64,000 nt of DNA from positions 676,321 to 740,320 of the forward strand of contig NZ_CP012200.1 in the NCBI RefSeq assembly GCF_001484685.1, written 5' to 3'. Of this stretch, positions 32,248-41,446 are shown one piece after another; the stretch's first letter is position 1; every line of letters begins with the position of its first letter. The notes below the pieces were generated by a model. It searched no databases. It was given only the letters and a program-made list of their open reading frames with translations, and was not told where the DNA came from. Source of the stretch: Thermococcus sp. 2319x1. GTDB taxonomy: Archaea > Methanobacteriota_B > Thermococci > Thermococcales > Thermococcaceae. A program made the position numbers and the translations under genes.

Positions 32248-33291
32248 TCAGATAAGTTCTCTTTCCGTTTTTGTTAGCCTTCTTGCCCCGTTCTTTGTTA
32301 TAACGACGGTATCCTCAATCCTGACGCCACCGAATTTTGGAATATATATCCCCGGCTCTATTGTGATTACCATGCCTTCTCTCAGCACCGTCTCATCTTG
32401 CTGAGAAACCCTCGGCCACTCGTGAACCTGAAGTCCTATTCCATGTCCGAGGGAGTGGATGAACTTGTCACCATAGCCGTACTCCTCTATTACCTTTCTC
32501 GCAACGCTGTCGAGTTCTTTTGCAGTCATCCCGGGCTTTGCCTCTTCCACGGCTTTCTTCTGGGCTTCGAGGACTATCTCATAAATCTCCCTCTGCTTTT
32601 CATTTGGAGTACCCACAACTATTGTCCTCGTTATGTCGGAGTTGTAGTGCCTGTAAAGCGCCCCAAGGTCAATAACAACGAGGTCTCCTTTCTCAATCCT
32701 TTTGTCGCTTGCAACTCCATGGGGCAGGGCGGAGCGGTAACCGCTTGCAATTATCGTGTCAAAGGCCGGTTTCTCAGCGCCTTCGAGTTTCATCACATAT
32801 TCAACCTTAGCGGCGATCTCTTTCTCGCGCTTTCCTTCGCTTATCTCCTCTATGGCAGTCATAACCCCTATATCCGCTAATCTGCATGCGTCTTCGATGA
32901 GCTTTATTTCCTCTTCGCTCTTTATCATCCTGAGCTCCTTTATTACCTCGTCCAGAAGCTTGAATTCTTTAACCCCGGCTTTTTCCTTCAAGGCATTTTG
33001 GAAGGAAATGCTCATGTTGCCCTCAACTGCAAGTGACTTAAAGCGCTTGAGGTATTCATAGAGCTCGTCCATTTTCTTGAATTTCTCCACGCTTACCTTG
33101 GCTTCCTCTTTTGCCTGCTCGTACTCGAGTTCAGGGACAAGTAGAGTTTCTTCCTCCAGGGTTACCACAAGGTAGCCACCAACCAAGGGCGCGGCGTTTG
33201 TGAAGTAGAAGAGGTTCGGAGCGCTTGTTATTAAAGCAGCCTCAACTCCGTTCTCTTCCAAATATTTTTTGATGCTCTCTATCCTTCCCAT
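32248..33291 (-). CDS. pepQ: Xaa-Pro dipeptidase (prolidase)
   Basis: This 347-residue metallopeptidase of family M24B cleaves dipeptides with C-terminal proline. The creatinase-type N-terminal domain (SAPNLFYFTNAAPLVGGYL) is followed by the pita-bread domain. The two-metal ligands are in VVIDLGALY, NSDITRTIVVG, IHSLGHGIGL, ITIEPGIYIP and GVRIEDTV. ATG 33291 (MGRIESIKKY) is chosen because GGTGA is correctly spaced before it. Together with the other peptidases in the window it supports growth on peptides. The first base lies about 100 bases from the divergent COG1931 gene. Confidence 0.93.
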   Translation of the reverse strand: MGRIESIKKYLEENGVEAALITSAPNLFYFTNAAPLVGGYLVVTLEEETLLVPELEYEQAKEEAKVSVEKFKKMDELYEYLKRFKSLAVEGNMSISFQNALKEKAGVKEFKLLDEVIKELRMIKSEEEIKLIEDACRLADIGVMTAIEEISEGKREKEIAAKVEYVMKLEGAEKPAFDTIIASGYRSALPHGVASDKRIEKGDLVVIDLGALYRHYNSDITRTIVVGTPNEKQREIYEIVLEAQKKAVEEAKPGMTAKELDSVARKVIEEYGYGDKFIHSLGHGIGLQVHEWPRVSQQDETVLREGMVITIEPGIYIPKFGGVRIEDTVVITKNGARRLTKTERELI

Positions 33292-33389
33292 GTTTTTCAC
33301 CAATTTAGATGACTTTCATTGCAATAAAATGCTTTCGGTTGATGAGAAAAGTTCAAAAACCGTCTCCCCAACTATTACCGGTGGGCGAG

Positions 33390-33797
33390 GTGTTTGAGGA
33401 AGTTGAGGTTGAAGCTTACGTTTATCCTACAGAGGACATTGAAAAGGTTAAGAGGGCCATGCTTAACTTAGTGTCACCCCTCGAGTTTGAGGCGTTTGAC
33501 AAAGGTGATTACATCCTTTTAGTGGGAAAGACGAGGGATAAAAAAGCACTTCAGAGACTTTATGAGCTCTTCAGAGGACAGCAGATTCTTGATACGGCAA
33601 GGGCAATGCTGGAAGAAGGTTACTTTGGAGAAGAGATAATAATCAAGGTGCATAAGCAGGTCGCATATGTGGGCAAGGTCAACTTTAACGAGGAATCTCC
33701 CCTTGGCCCAATAACGATAATAATAAGGACAAAGGATCCGCAAAGGCTAATGAAATGGTTGGCTCCAAGAACAAAAGATGGAGTGCCGATAGAATAA
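33390..33797 (+). CDS. RNA-binding domain protein, COG1931/UPF0201
   Basis: This 135-residue protein has the conserved start [20 protein letters not shown] and middle [19 protein letters not shown] of the archaeal COG1931 family, annotated as a predicted RNA-binding or exosome-linked protein related to the L5-like fold. I place the start at GTG 33390 ([11 protein letters not shown]), as in the family; the open frame continues 27 codons further up without family similarity. The gene ends base-to-base with the convergent hflX gene. Confidence 0.8.
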   Translation: MFEEVEVEAYVYPTEDIEKVKRAMLNLVSPLEFEAFDKGDYILLVGKTRDKKALQRLYELFRGQQILDTARAMLEEGYFGEEIIIKVHKQVAYVGKVNFNEESPLGPITIIIRTKDPQRLMKWLAPRTKDGVPIE

Positions 33798-35072
33798 CTA
33801 ACTCGGATGCTTTAGTTCTAATCCCATTTTTGTAAGGCTTTTTATCATACCCACCTGAATGTAAGCTGAAATTCTTGTCGTTTCGCCGTATTCTATGTCG
33901 AGAATTTCCCCTATGGAGTTTATTAAAGCTATCACCTTTGGTACCTTCTCCTTTTCCTTGACCAGAATCTCAAAGAATCTGTATTTCGGAAGGGTAAACA
34001 TTACCTCCTCAAGGGCACTGTAGAGTTCTTCCAGCTCCCTTTCCTTTGCGGATATTGAGGCGATACCACTTACTGTTATTCCCTTTCTTCTGATTAGCTC
34101 TTCAATTGCCTTCCTTTTGTCTGAAAGGTCTTCCTCAGTTGTAAGGTCTTTCTTGTTTAGAACGATCAAAATAGGCTTATCCAGTGCTTTGAGCTCTTTT
34201 AGCACTTCTATCGATGCTAAAAACTTTCTCTTTATCTCTCTCCAAGGTTCGCTTGAGTCCAAAACAAGAAGGACAACATCTGCCCTCACTATTTCTTCAA
34301 GGGTTGAATGAAAAGCCTCAACTATAAAGGGCGGAAGGTCATCTATAAAACCAACGGTATCGGTTATCAAGGCCCTCTTCCCGTTTATTGTAAACCTTCT
34401 TGTGGTCGTGTCAAGGGTTGTGAACATCTGTGTCTTTGCCTCTATGTTCTCATCTGCCAGTGCATTTAAGAGAGTTGACTTTCCAGCGTTTGTATAGCCT
34501 GCTAAAGCAACAAGTATAAATCCCACTTCTTCTCTTCTCTTTCTTTTTACTTCCCTATCTGCTCTAACCTTTTCAAGCTCTTTTCTTATTTTTCCCATTC
34601 TGTAGCGGATGTGCTTCAGATACTGCTGCGTCTGATATTCACCCATACCTTTGAAACCCGCCCTATCTCCAAGCTTAATTCTCCTAATGGCTTCCTTTAC
34701 GAGGGGTAATTCATACTGGAGGTTTGCCAGCTCAACCTGAAGCCTGGCCTCCTTTGAATGTGCTCTCTTCTCAAATATCTCAAGAACGAGCTGCCACTTG
34801 TCAATGACATCAATTTTAAGCTCTTTTGTTATGTTGAAGGACTGGGAAGGGGTGAGTGGGTTTGCAAATATTACCCTATCGGGATTGAGCTCTCTTATGA
34901 GTTCCTTCACTTCCTGGAGCTTCCCGGGACCTATGTTATACTTGGGGTGTTCTTCTCTGGTCTGTTCAACTATTGCGAGAATCTCATAACCGGCACTTCT
35001 CAAAAGCTCCTCAAATTCTTCTTTATTGACCCTCCTATTGGGCGAGTGTCTTATTACTCCAATAGCTCTCAT
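33798..35072 (-). CDS. hflX: GTPase HflX
   Basis: This 424-residue ribosome-associated GTPase has the N-terminal HflX domain with EEHPKYNIGPGKLQEVKEL and FANPLTPSQSFN, a long coiled-coil with RQTQ-like GEYQTQQYLKHIRYRMGKI, and a TRAFAC GTPase domain: G1 GYTNAGKSTLLN, G3 DTVGFIDDLP and G4 LNKKDL. A short C-terminal domain follows. It binds large subunits and acts in ribosome rescue or stress. Its ATG at 35072 is divergent from the AhpD-like gene and 80 bases away. Confidence 0.93.
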   Translation of the reverse strand: MRAIGVIRHSPNRRVNKEEFEELLRSAGYEILAIVEQTREEHPKYNIGPGKLQEVKELIRELNPDRVIFANPLTPSQSFNITKELKIDVIDKWQLVLEIFEKRAHSKEARLQVELANLQYELPLVKEAIRRIKLGDRAGFKGMGEYQTQQYLKHIRYRMGKIRKELEKVRADREVKRKRREEVGFILVALAGYTNAGKSTLLNALADENIEAKTQMFTTLDTTTRRFTINGKRALITDTVGFIDDLPPFIVEAFHSTLEEIVRADVVLLVLDSSEPWREIKRKFLASIEVLKELKALDKPILIVLNKKDLTTEEDLSDKRKAIEELIRRKGITVSGIASISAKERELEELYSALEEVMFTLPKYRFFEILVKEKEKVPKVIALINSIGEILDIEYGETTRISAYIQVGMIKSLTKMGLELKHPS

Positions 35073-35153
35073 CGACTGGAGCTAAGCAAAGGGGTTTATA
35101 TCCTTTTGGATTAGGTATTTATACCCAAAAAACTAATTTTACACGGTGGTATT

Positions 35154-35513
35154 ATGGAGTGTGAAGGCGTCCAGACAAAACTTAAGGAAATAGAGGAACT
35201 CCTTCAAACACTCGGAAAGCAACACCCAAAGGAAATATCAGCCTTTTCAAGGTTTTTGAGGGAAGTTGCTGAGACAAAAGCTTTAACAACAAGAGAAAAG
35301 GAACTTATAGCCTTGGCTTTGGGGATAGCTGCCGGTTGTGAATGGTGTATCTATCTGCACACCCAAAAGGCCCTGGAAGCGGGGGCAAAGAAAGAGGAAC
35401 TTATAGAGGCCGGATTGGTAGCAGTTCTGATGGCTGGGGGACCTGCTCTAATGCATTTAATTCCCCTAATGAGGGCAATTGAAGCATTTGAAAAGGAACA
35501 TGGGGAAGAGTAA
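35154..35513 (+). CDS. AhpD/carboxymuconolactone decarboxylase family protein
   Basis: This 119-residue all-helical protein has the redox motif CEWCIYLHTQKALEAGA (CxxC with downstream His), typical of AhpD-like peroxidase reductants rather than of the true decarboxylase. It probably takes part in peroxide or disulfide metabolism; the partner is unknown. A TATA-like TATTTATAC and GGTGGTATT precede the ATG. It ends 2 bases before the convergent NAC gene. Confidence 0.85.
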   Translation: MECEGVQTKLKEIEELLQTLGKQHPKEISAFSRFLREVAETKALTTREKELIALALGIAAGCEWCIYLHTQKALEAGAKKEELIEAGLVAVLMAGGPALMHLIPLMRAIEAFEKEHGEE

Positions 35514-35515
35514 CT

Positions 35516-35857
35516 CTAAGATTCTTGGAGTTTTAATATTGCCTCTGCCAGGTCTCCCTTTGTTTCTTCCAATGCCTTTTTGGCGGTCTCGTAGTCAACG
35601 CCCGCCTGCTCCATAACGAGCTTTATGTCCTCTTCGGGAATGTTGAGAACTTCTCTGACTTCCTCCTTGCCCACTATTTGGTAGCTCTTCTCCCCCATAG
35701 CCGTTATCACGGTTACTGCAGCGTCTTTAATAACGATTTCTTTATTTTCAAACCTTATTATGACCTCCTTAACTCCTTCAAGCTCTTCCATCTTAATTCC
35801 AAGCTGTTTCATGAGCTTCTGCATTTGTTTGGGGTTCATACCCTTCATTGGCATCAT
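35516..35857 (-). CDS. nac: Nascent polypeptide-associated complex protein
   Basis: This is the 113-residue archaeal NAC homologue, which forms homodimers at the ribosome exit and contacts emerging chains. The NAC domain ([29 protein letters not shown]) is followed by a C-terminal UBA domain ([32 protein letters not shown]). ATG 35857 ([11 protein letters not shown]) is chosen over the longer upstream frame because GGTGATAGGT directly precedes it. Confidence 0.93.
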   Translation of the reverse strand: MMPMKGMNPKQMQKLMKQLGIKMEELEGVKEVIIRFENKEIVIKDAAVTVITAMGEKSYQIVGKEEVREVLNIPEEDIKLVMEQAGVDYETAKKALEETKGDLAEAILKLQES

Positions 35858-35917
35858 ACCTATCACCAGAAGGGAATCAAAAAAGGGATATATAACGGTT
35901 TCCAAAAAATGAAAAAG

Positions 35918-36952
35918 TCATTGTGGCTTCTCTGCTTCTTCCGGGAAGTTTGAAGTTTCTTCGTTGCTTTTCATTATTCTTTGCCTATATTCTTCGTACT
36001 TCTTCCTCGCTTCTTCAGCCTTCTCTTTTTCTCCCAGGTATTCATAAGCCTCTGCAACGTGCTTCCACCACATGGGGTCTTCTTCGGCCTCTCTTAAGCA
36101 GTATTCAAGGAATTTTTGATAGGCTTCTTTTGCAAGCTCTTCGTTTCCAAGCTTCCTCGCTATATTGCCAACATCCTCCCAGAAGACACCCTCTTCTTGG
36201 GCTTCACCTTTGTAGTATTCCAAAGCTTTTTCCCAGGCCTCTCTTGCTTTTTCCCCATTGCCAAGCTCTTCATAGAGCTTTGCAACATCCTCCCAGAACC
36301 ACGGCTCTTCCTCGGCATACCTCTCCAGTGCCTTTGCGGCTCTCTCCATGTTGCCAGCCTTTTTCCAGTACTCGTGGGCCTCCTTGAGGTAGTAGGTGTC
36401 CTTTTCCTTCTCGTAAAGCTGCTCATAAATTTCCGCAGCTCTTTCGTATTTTTCGGCCTTTTCATATGCCCAAGCTGCGCTTTCCATCCAGCCAAGCTTT
36501 TCATACATCTCTGCGGCTTTTAAGTAGTTCCCTTTCTTTTCATATTTTCTCGCAGCGGCCTTATATTTGCCAGCCCTCTCAAGACTTTCGGCACTTCTAA
36601 AGCGGTCAGTTAAGCTCAAATCGGGTTCACTTATGTACCATATACCAAACGCAAGCCCGAGAACAAAGAGGACTATTATTCCACCAACTATCCTTAGCTT
36701 CTGCCATGTGATGCTTAGATACGTTGCATAGGCACTTAATGCTGTTGGAATTACCAAAAGCCCAGCGTACTTCCAGCTTTCTGCGTAAAGTGTCAATGCC
36801 AAGAAAAACCCAAGCATTAGGGTTAATCCCAAAAATCCTAAGCTCAGCACTATCCTAACCAGCATCCAGAAGCCCCATTTGTATATTATGCCTGCTGCTA
36901 TCGCAATAATAGCCACGAGGAACCCTATGAGGTAGAGTTTTAGCTTGTCCAT
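35918..36952 (-). CDS. Membrane-anchored TPR protein
   Basis: This is a 344-residue protein. Three to four hydrophobic segments fill residues 5-125 (LYLIGFLVAIIAIAAGII, IVLSLGFLGLTLMLGFFLAL, GGIIVLFVLGLAFGIWY). Then a cytoplasmic region of about six TPR units follows, such as RAGKYKAAARKYEKKGNYLK, AAEMYEKLGWMESAAWAYEK and WFWEDVAKLYEELGNGEKA, with unusual repeated WFWEDV/VFWEDV/MWWKHV tryptophan motifs. It probably scaffolds a membrane complex. ATG 36952 has GGGGTGA and overlaps the 3' end of ogt by 13 bases. Confidence 0.8.
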   Translation of the reverse strand: MDKLKLYLIGFLVAIIAIAAGIIYKWGFWMLVRIVLSLGFLGLTLMLGFFLALTLYAESWKYAGLLVIPTALSAYATYLSITWQKLRIVGGIIVLFVLGLAFGIWYISEPDLSLTDRFRSAESLERAGKYKAAARKYEKKGNYLKAAEMYEKLGWMESAAWAYEKAEKYERAAEIYEQLYEKEKDTYYLKEAHEYWKKAGNMERAAKALERYAEEEPWFWEDVAKLYEELGNGEKAREAWEKALEYYKGEAQEEGVFWEDVGNIARKLGNEELAKEAYQKFLEYCLREAEEDPMWWKHVAEAYEYLGEKEKAEEARKKYEEYRQRIMKSNEETSNFPEEAEKPQ

Positions 36953-37467
36953 TTTTTCACCCCCTCCAGCATGAGTAAAAACTTTTTGTAGTCTATTTTT
37001 GGAGTGTACCACCCTAAGCCGCTTGATGCAACAACTCTATGGCAGGGGACCACTACAGGATAGGGGTTTCTTTTCATTGCCCCTCCGACGGCCCTTGGCG
37101 AGCTCTTGAGCATTTTAGCAAGCTCACCGTATGTTATGACTTCCCCTCTTTTAACCTTTTTTGTAAGTGTCTCGTAAACTTTCTTCTCAAAGGGAGTGGT
37201 CCCCTCAAAGCTAAGGTATTCCAGTGCTTCTTCGTTTTTAATCTCTCCACTAAGAACCCTGTAAACCAGTTGAGGAAAGTTGCTTTCCTTTTCCCTTAGA
37301 CCGACATTCACACCACGCTTTCCTAAGTGTTTTACCAAAGCTCTAATTCTTTCTCGAAGAAACTCTTCTCCATCAAGGGAAAAAGCTACGCCTTGAATTC
37401 TCTCTTCATAGATTACCGCTATCTGTATTTCTCTTTCGCCTATTTTGAATGAGTCAATAGCAATCAT
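36940..37467 (-). CDS. ogt: Methylated-DNA--protein-cysteine methyltransferase
   Basis: This 175-residue suicide repair protein removes alkyl groups from O6-alkylguanine. The active-site motif VVPCHRVVASSGLG is near residue 145, preceded by the DNA-recognition helix with KSSPRAVGGAMKRNPYP. ATG 37467 (MIAIDSFKIGE) overlaps the upstream TrmJ-like gene by 14 bases, so the run TrmJ-Ogt-TPR protein is translated from one message. Confidence 0.93.
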   Translation of the reverse strand: MIAIDSFKIGEREIQIAVIYEERIQGVAFSLDGEEFLRERIRALVKHLGKRGVNVGLREKESNFPQLVYRVLSGEIKNEEALEYLSFEGTTPFEKKVYETLTKKVKRGEVITYGELAKMLKSSPRAVGGAMKRNPYPVVVPCHRVVASSGLGWYTPKIDYKKFLLMLEGVKKWTS

Positions 37468-38194
37468 CTTTACATCTCTCCAATCTTTCAATGGCTTTTC
37501 TTAGAGGCCCGTACATGGAGTGTATCTCCTTTGCGTATATAAACCCTCTTCCCAGAAAACGCTGGAACATCAGCACAGAGAGCTTTCGTCTTTCCAAATC
37601 CTTTGGATACTCCAAAGTGTTTAAGAGCTTTCCCCAAAGCTCAACCAATCTGATCCTCTCTTCCTTTGTAGACTTTCTAAGCTTCTCTTTTCTCTCTACA
37701 ACTTCAGCCTTTGTTCTCTGCTTGTAAACCTCATACAGTATCACGGCAACAGCATGGCTCAAGTTCATCACTGGGTATTCTTCGCTGGTAGGAATCGTAA
37801 CCGTAAAATCGAGCTTCTTAAGTTCTTCATTGTCCAGCCCCCTGCTTTCCCTACCAAAAACCAGCCCAATACTCCCATCGTAAAGAAAAGCCCTCTTTGC
37901 GAATTCTTCCGGTGTTATGGGAGTTCTTTCCGGGATGTAATCCCCTCCGGCTATTCCACTAGTTCCTACAGCTAAATCCACCATTTTAAGGGCTTCATCC
38001 AGAATCTCGACAACTTTTGCATTTTCTAGTATATCCACAGCGTGCGCGGCAAATTTTCTGGCCGTTTTGTCATTGGGACTAACCCTGGGATTAACTAAGA
38101 TAAGCTCCTTTACCCCAAAGTTTTTCATAACCCTTGCAATAGCCCCGAGGTTTATTGGGTATTCTACCTCGACTAGTATTACTGCAAGCTCCAT
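37454..38194 (-). CDS. trmJ: tRNA/rRNA 2'-O-methyltransferase, TrmJ (SPOUT) family
   Basis: This 246-residue SpoU-class methyltransferase starts AVILVEVEYPINLGAIARVM and has the knot motifs IGLVFGRESRGLDNEEL and PVMNLSHAVAVILYEVY. A C-terminal helical extension follows, as in TrmJ, which methylates position 32 of tRNAs; the tRNA target is inferred from family membership. ATG 38194 is preceded by CCTTAAATATC at a distance that suggests a very short or absent leader. It is divergent from the membrane gene at 38244. Confidence 0.85.
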   Translation of the reverse strand: MELAVILVEVEYPINLGAIARVMKNFGVKELILVNPRVSPNDKTARKFAAHAVDILENAKVVEILDEALKMVDLAVGTSGIAGGDYIPERTPITPEEFAKRAFLYDGSIGLVFGRESRGLDNEELKKLDFTVTIPTSEEYPVMNLSHAVAVILYEVYKQRTKAEVVERKEKLRKSTKEERIRLVELWGKLLNTLEYPKDLERRKLSVLMFQRFLGRGFIYAKEIHSMYGPLRKAIERLERCKDDCY

Positions 38195-38243
38195 GACTAC
38201 AAGATATTTAAGGGGATGTATTAAAATGGTTACGGTGAACACC

Positions 38244-38879
38244 GTGAGACGGCTCATGCCAATAGGAGTATACCTCTTATCCCTTGCAGTTTTTGTTTAT
38301 GGTGTAAAGGCGGAACTTTCGGGCAGCCTTGAAGGGCCAAAATGGTTTTACCTTCCCCCCATAATGCTGACGCTTCTTTCTATCGCCTATTTGAGTGAAA
38401 GATCGAGGTTCTTCGGTGGGGTCTCCCTGTTTTCAGCTTTCATGCTATCCATATTCTATCTGGCAGATGTAAGGGTTCCATTGATCTTTGCCATAGGGCT
38501 TTTGCTCTCCCTTATTGCGATACTCATTGCTCTGCCAAAGGGAATGCAGCAAATCAGCTTTAGCGAAAGGGTGATCAATATTGCAGTCGGGATTTTTTCC
38601 CTAGCTGTTATACTCAAGGCTTTGAACTTTGTGTGGCCCGACGAAATAAAGCCCTACATATTTTCTTTAGCAATTATTGGGATTTTGTTGCTCTTTTTCA
38701 AAAATAGGAAGTTTTCAATCGGCGGAATTCCGCTTTTGGCAATGTTTTATACAGCCCTTTCTTACACAATTTACACGTTTAACTACTCACTTCGGGGTTA
38801 CTGGTGGGTATTCTTTGCAATTTCTCTTACATTGTCCTTTTACTCGTTATTTCCACTAAGGAAGGTGATGAAGGGATGA
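38244..38879 (+). CDS. Multi-spanning membrane protein of unknown function
   Basis: This protein of about 211 residues has seven predicted membrane helices (PIGVYLLSLAVFVYGV, WFYLPPIMLTLLSIAYL, VPLIFAIGLLLSLIAILIAL, WWVFFAISLTLSFYSLF and others) and short loops. I do not recognise a family. GTG 38244 follows GGTGAACACC and is preferred to ATG 38226. The stop overlaps the start of the ketopantoate reductase gene (ATGA), so the two are coupled, although no functional link is evident. Confidence 0.6.
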   Translation: MRRLMPIGVYLLSLAVFVYGVKAELSGSLEGPKWFYLPPIMLTLLSIAYLSERSRFFGGVSLFSAFMLSIFYLADVRVPLIFAIGLLLSLIAILIALPKGMQQISFSERVINIAVGIFSLAVILKALNFVWPDEIKPYIFSLAIIGILLLFFKNRKFSIGGIPLLAMFYTALSYTIYTFNYSLRGYWWVFFAISLTLSFYSLFPLRKVMKG

Positions 38880-39775
38880 AAATTTACGTTCTTGGAGCCG
38901 GTTCCATAGGCTCCCTTTTTGGTGCACTTTTAACGAGAATCGGGGAGGATGTGACGCTGATAGGTCGGAAGGAACATGTAGAGGCCATAAACAATAATGG
39001 TCTCATGGTCGTTGGGGTTGAAGAGTTCACAGTGTATCCCAAAGCGGTTACCAAAGCTCCTCCAGAGCCTCCAGACTTGATAATCTTGGCAACAAAGTCC
39101 TATTCCTCTGCTTATGCTCTGGAGTGCGCAAGGGAGAGCATAGGGGAAAACACGTGGATACTTAGCATTCAAAACGGGCTTGGAAATGAGGAGGAAGCAT
39201 CAAAATACACAAAAAATGTTCTGGGCGGGATAACTACCAATGGGGCAACTCTTGAGAGATGGGGAGTTGTTAGATGGACTGGGAAGGGAATAACAATAAT
39301 CGGAAATTACCCTAAGGGAAAAGGAGAATTTGCAGAAAGGCTCGTTGCCCTCTTCAAGAAAGCCGGGTTAGAGGCAGAGATTAGCGAGAACATAGCAGGA
39401 TGGAAGTGGGCTAAGGCTATAGTTAACTCCGCAATAAACCCAATTGGAGCGATTATGGAAGTCAAAAACGGAGATATTCTGGAAAATGATTACCTCTTAA
39501 CCTTGGCGATGGAAGTGGTAAAGGAAGGCTGTCAGGTTGCCATCCAACGGGGAATCGAGTTTGAGATGCACCCAATGGAACTCCTCCTCGAGACCCTTAA
39601 GGGAACAAGAGAAAACTATAACTCCATGCTCCAAGACATAAGAAGGGGCAAAAAAACAGAGATTGACTTCATAAATGGTAAAATCATTGAATACGGTGAG
39701 GAAATAGGGATAAAAACTCCCCTAAACTTTGCACTCTGGAGTTTGGTAAAGGCCAAGGAGTCACAAACTAAATAA
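38876..39775 (+). CDS. panE: 2-dehydropantoate 2-reductase
   Basis: This 299-residue ketopantoate reductase makes pantoate for coenzyme A. The Rossmann motif IYVLGAGSIGSLFGALL is at the N-terminus. ILATKSYSSAYAL and ILSIQNGLGNEEE line the cofactor site, WAKAIVNSAINPIGAI carries the catalytic lysine, and RENYNSMLQDIRRGKKTEID is the conserved C-terminal motif. In Thermococcales this enzyme is the known point of CoA feedback control. Confidence 0.93.
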   Translation: MKIYVLGAGSIGSLFGALLTRIGEDVTLIGRKEHVEAINNNGLMVVGVEEFTVYPKAVTKAPPEPPDLIILATKSYSSAYALECARESIGENTWILSIQNGLGNEEEASKYTKNVLGGITTNGATLERWGVVRWTGKGITIIGNYPKGKGEFAERLVALFKKAGLEAEISENIAGWKWAKAIVNSAINPIGAIMEVKNGDILENDYLLTLAMEVVKEGCQVAIQRGIEFEMHPMELLLETLKGTRENYNSMLQDIRRGKKTEIDFINGKIIEYGEEIGIKTPLNFALWSLVKAKESQTK

Positions 39776-39807
39776 AGGCTCCCATTGATAGTATACTGGG
39801 GATAGGC

Positions 39808-40455
39808 ATGTCCATATTTGGAGGGAAGGAAAGTAATGTTTTTGCAACAATTGATAAACATCTTGATGCAGTAAATTCCACCATAATAAAACTTAGAGAA
39901 CTTGTGGAAGCTTATCTCAATGGGGAAGTTGAGAGGGCAGAGGCTTTAATGAAAGAAGTTAAAGAACTGGAGAGAGAGGCAGATACTTTAAGGAGAAAAA
40001 TAGAGACAATGCTTTATCAAGGCGCATTTTTACCGGTTAACAGAGGCGACTACGTCAGATTATCCGAGCTTGTGGATAGCGTGGCAGATGCAGCGGAAAG
40101 TGCCGCCCACTCTTTAATCCTGGCAAAACCAAGAGTGCCCTCAGATCTAAAAGATGAGATCTTGGAACTTTTAGATTATTCCTTGAGGACATATCAGCTT
40201 CTTGAAAAGGCTGTTAAAGCACTCAACACGAATGTTGATGAGGCGATTGAGTATGCAAAAAAGACCGAAATAGCAGAGGAAGAGGCCGATAAAATTGAGT
40301 ATTCCCTTTTGAGAAAAGTTTTTGAAAGTGAAAAAATAACAACATTCGCAAAAATCATATGGGATAAGGTTATAACAAAGATTGGGGATATAGCCGATAG
40401 AGCGGAGGATGCCTCCGATCAGGTTTTGATTATGGCACTAAAAAGGAGGGGTTGA
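39808..40455 (+). CDS. DUF47 (PhoU-like) family protein
   Basis: This 215-residue helical protein is paralogous to the DUF47 protein at 21884, with VERAEALMKEVKELEREADT, VDSVADAAESAAH and IGDIADRAEDASDQV. Metal-binding acidic helices are preserved. Unlike the other copy it is not next to a phosphate transporter; it is followed 2 bases later by serA with an overlapping ribosome binding site. The role is probably regulatory. Confidence 0.82.
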   Translation: MSIFGGKESNVFATIDKHLDAVNSTIIKLRELVEAYLNGEVERAEALMKEVKELEREADTLRRKIETMLYQGAFLPVNRGDYVRLSELVDSVADAAESAAHSLILAKPRVPSDLKDEILELLDYSLRTYQLLEKAVKALNTNVDEAIEYAKKTEIAEEEADKIEYSLLRKVFESEKITTFAKIIWDKVITKIGDIADRAEDASDQVLIMALKRRG

Positions 40456-40457
40456 GA

Positions 40458-41375
40458 ATGAAAGTGTTAGTTGCCGCACCTCTGCATGAAAAGGCAATCG
40501 AGATTTTGAAAAATGCCGGGTTAGAGGTGGTCTATGAGGAATATCCAGACCAAGAGAAGCTCAAAGAGCTCGTTAAGGATGTCAGCGCCATAATAGTCAG
40601 GAGCAAGCCCAAAGTGACGAAGGAGATTATAGATGCCGCACCGAGCCTTAAGGTTATAGCCAGAGCCGGCGTTGGGTTGGACAACATAGACGTCGAGTAC
40701 GCAAAGAGCAAAGGGATTGAGATCGTCAACGCTCCCGCAGCATCAAGTAGAAGCGTTGCCGAATTAGCTATTGCATTGATTTTTAGTGTTGCCAGAAAAG
40801 TAGCCTTCGCTGACAGGAAGATAAGAGAGGGAGTGTGGGCCAAGAAGCAGTGCATGGGGTTTGAGCTTGAAGGAAAGACTCTTGGTGTCGTAGGATTTGG
40901 AAGGATTGGGTACAATGTAGCAAAGATAGCAAAGGCCATTGGGATGGAAGTCCTTCTCTATGACGTCATGAAAAATGATGAAAGGGCAAAGGAAGTTGGT
41001 GGAAGGTTTGTGGAGCTTGAAGAGCTTTTGAGAAACAGCGATGTTGTTACAATCCATGTGCCTCTCCTTGAAAGTACTTACCACCTCATTAACGAAGAGA
41101 AGTTGAAGCTCATGAAGCCCACTGCAATCCTCATCAACACATCAAGGGGCCCCATTGTGGACACAAACGCTTTGGTAAAAGCTCTTCAAGAGGGATGGAT
41201 TGCTGGAGCCGGCCTGGACGTCTTTGAGGAAGAACCGCTTCCCAAAGATCACCCCTTGACAAAGCTTGACAACGTGGTTTTAACTCCTCACATAGGAGCA
41301 TCTACGGTTGAAGCCCAAGAAAGAGCCGGCATAGAGGTTGCTGAAAAAGTCGTTAAGATTCTGAAGGGCGAGTAG
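40458..41375 (+). CDS. serA: D-3-phosphoglycerate dehydrogenase
   Basis: This 305-residue D-isomer 2-hydroxyacid dehydrogenase has RAGVGLDNIDVEYAKSKGI, the NAD motif VVGFGRIGYNVAKIA, LINTSRGPIVDTNALV and the catalytic His in LTPHIGASTVEAQER. This short form lacks the C-terminal ACT domain, so it is probably not inhibited by serine. The assignment to SerA over other hydroxyacid dehydrogenases rests on the GASTxEAQ motif. ATG 40458 follows GGAGGGG. It is convergent with the gene at 41447. Confidence 0.85.
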   Translation: MKVLVAAPLHEKAIEILKNAGLEVVYEEYPDQEKLKELVKDVSAIIVRSKPKVTKEIIDAAPSLKVIARAGVGLDNIDVEYAKSKGIEIVNAPAASSRSVAELAIALIFSVARKVAFADRKIREGVWAKKQCMGFELEGKTLGVVGFGRIGYNVAKIAKAIGMEVLLYDVMKNDERAKEVGGRFVELEELLRNSDVVTIHVPLLESTYHLINEEKLKLMKPTAILINTSRGPIVDTNALVKALQEGWIAGAGLDVFEEEPLPKDHPLTKLDNVVLTPHIGASTVEAQERAGIEVAEKVVKILKGE

Positions 41376-41420
41376 CTTTCCCTCTTTTTGCATTTTATTC
41401 CTTCTTTGATGGCGAAGAAC

Positions 41421-41437
41421 TTATAACTTAAAAGTTA
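41421..41437. repeat. 17-bp palindromic repeat in a convergent intergenic region
   Basis: TTATAACTTAAAAGTTA occurs here and, as its exact reverse complement, at 62937-62953, also between two converging genes. It contains the palindrome TAACTT-AA-AAGTTA. It may be a bidirectional terminator or a small dispersed repeat. Confidence 0.5.
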
Positions 41438-41446
41438 AAGGAAATG

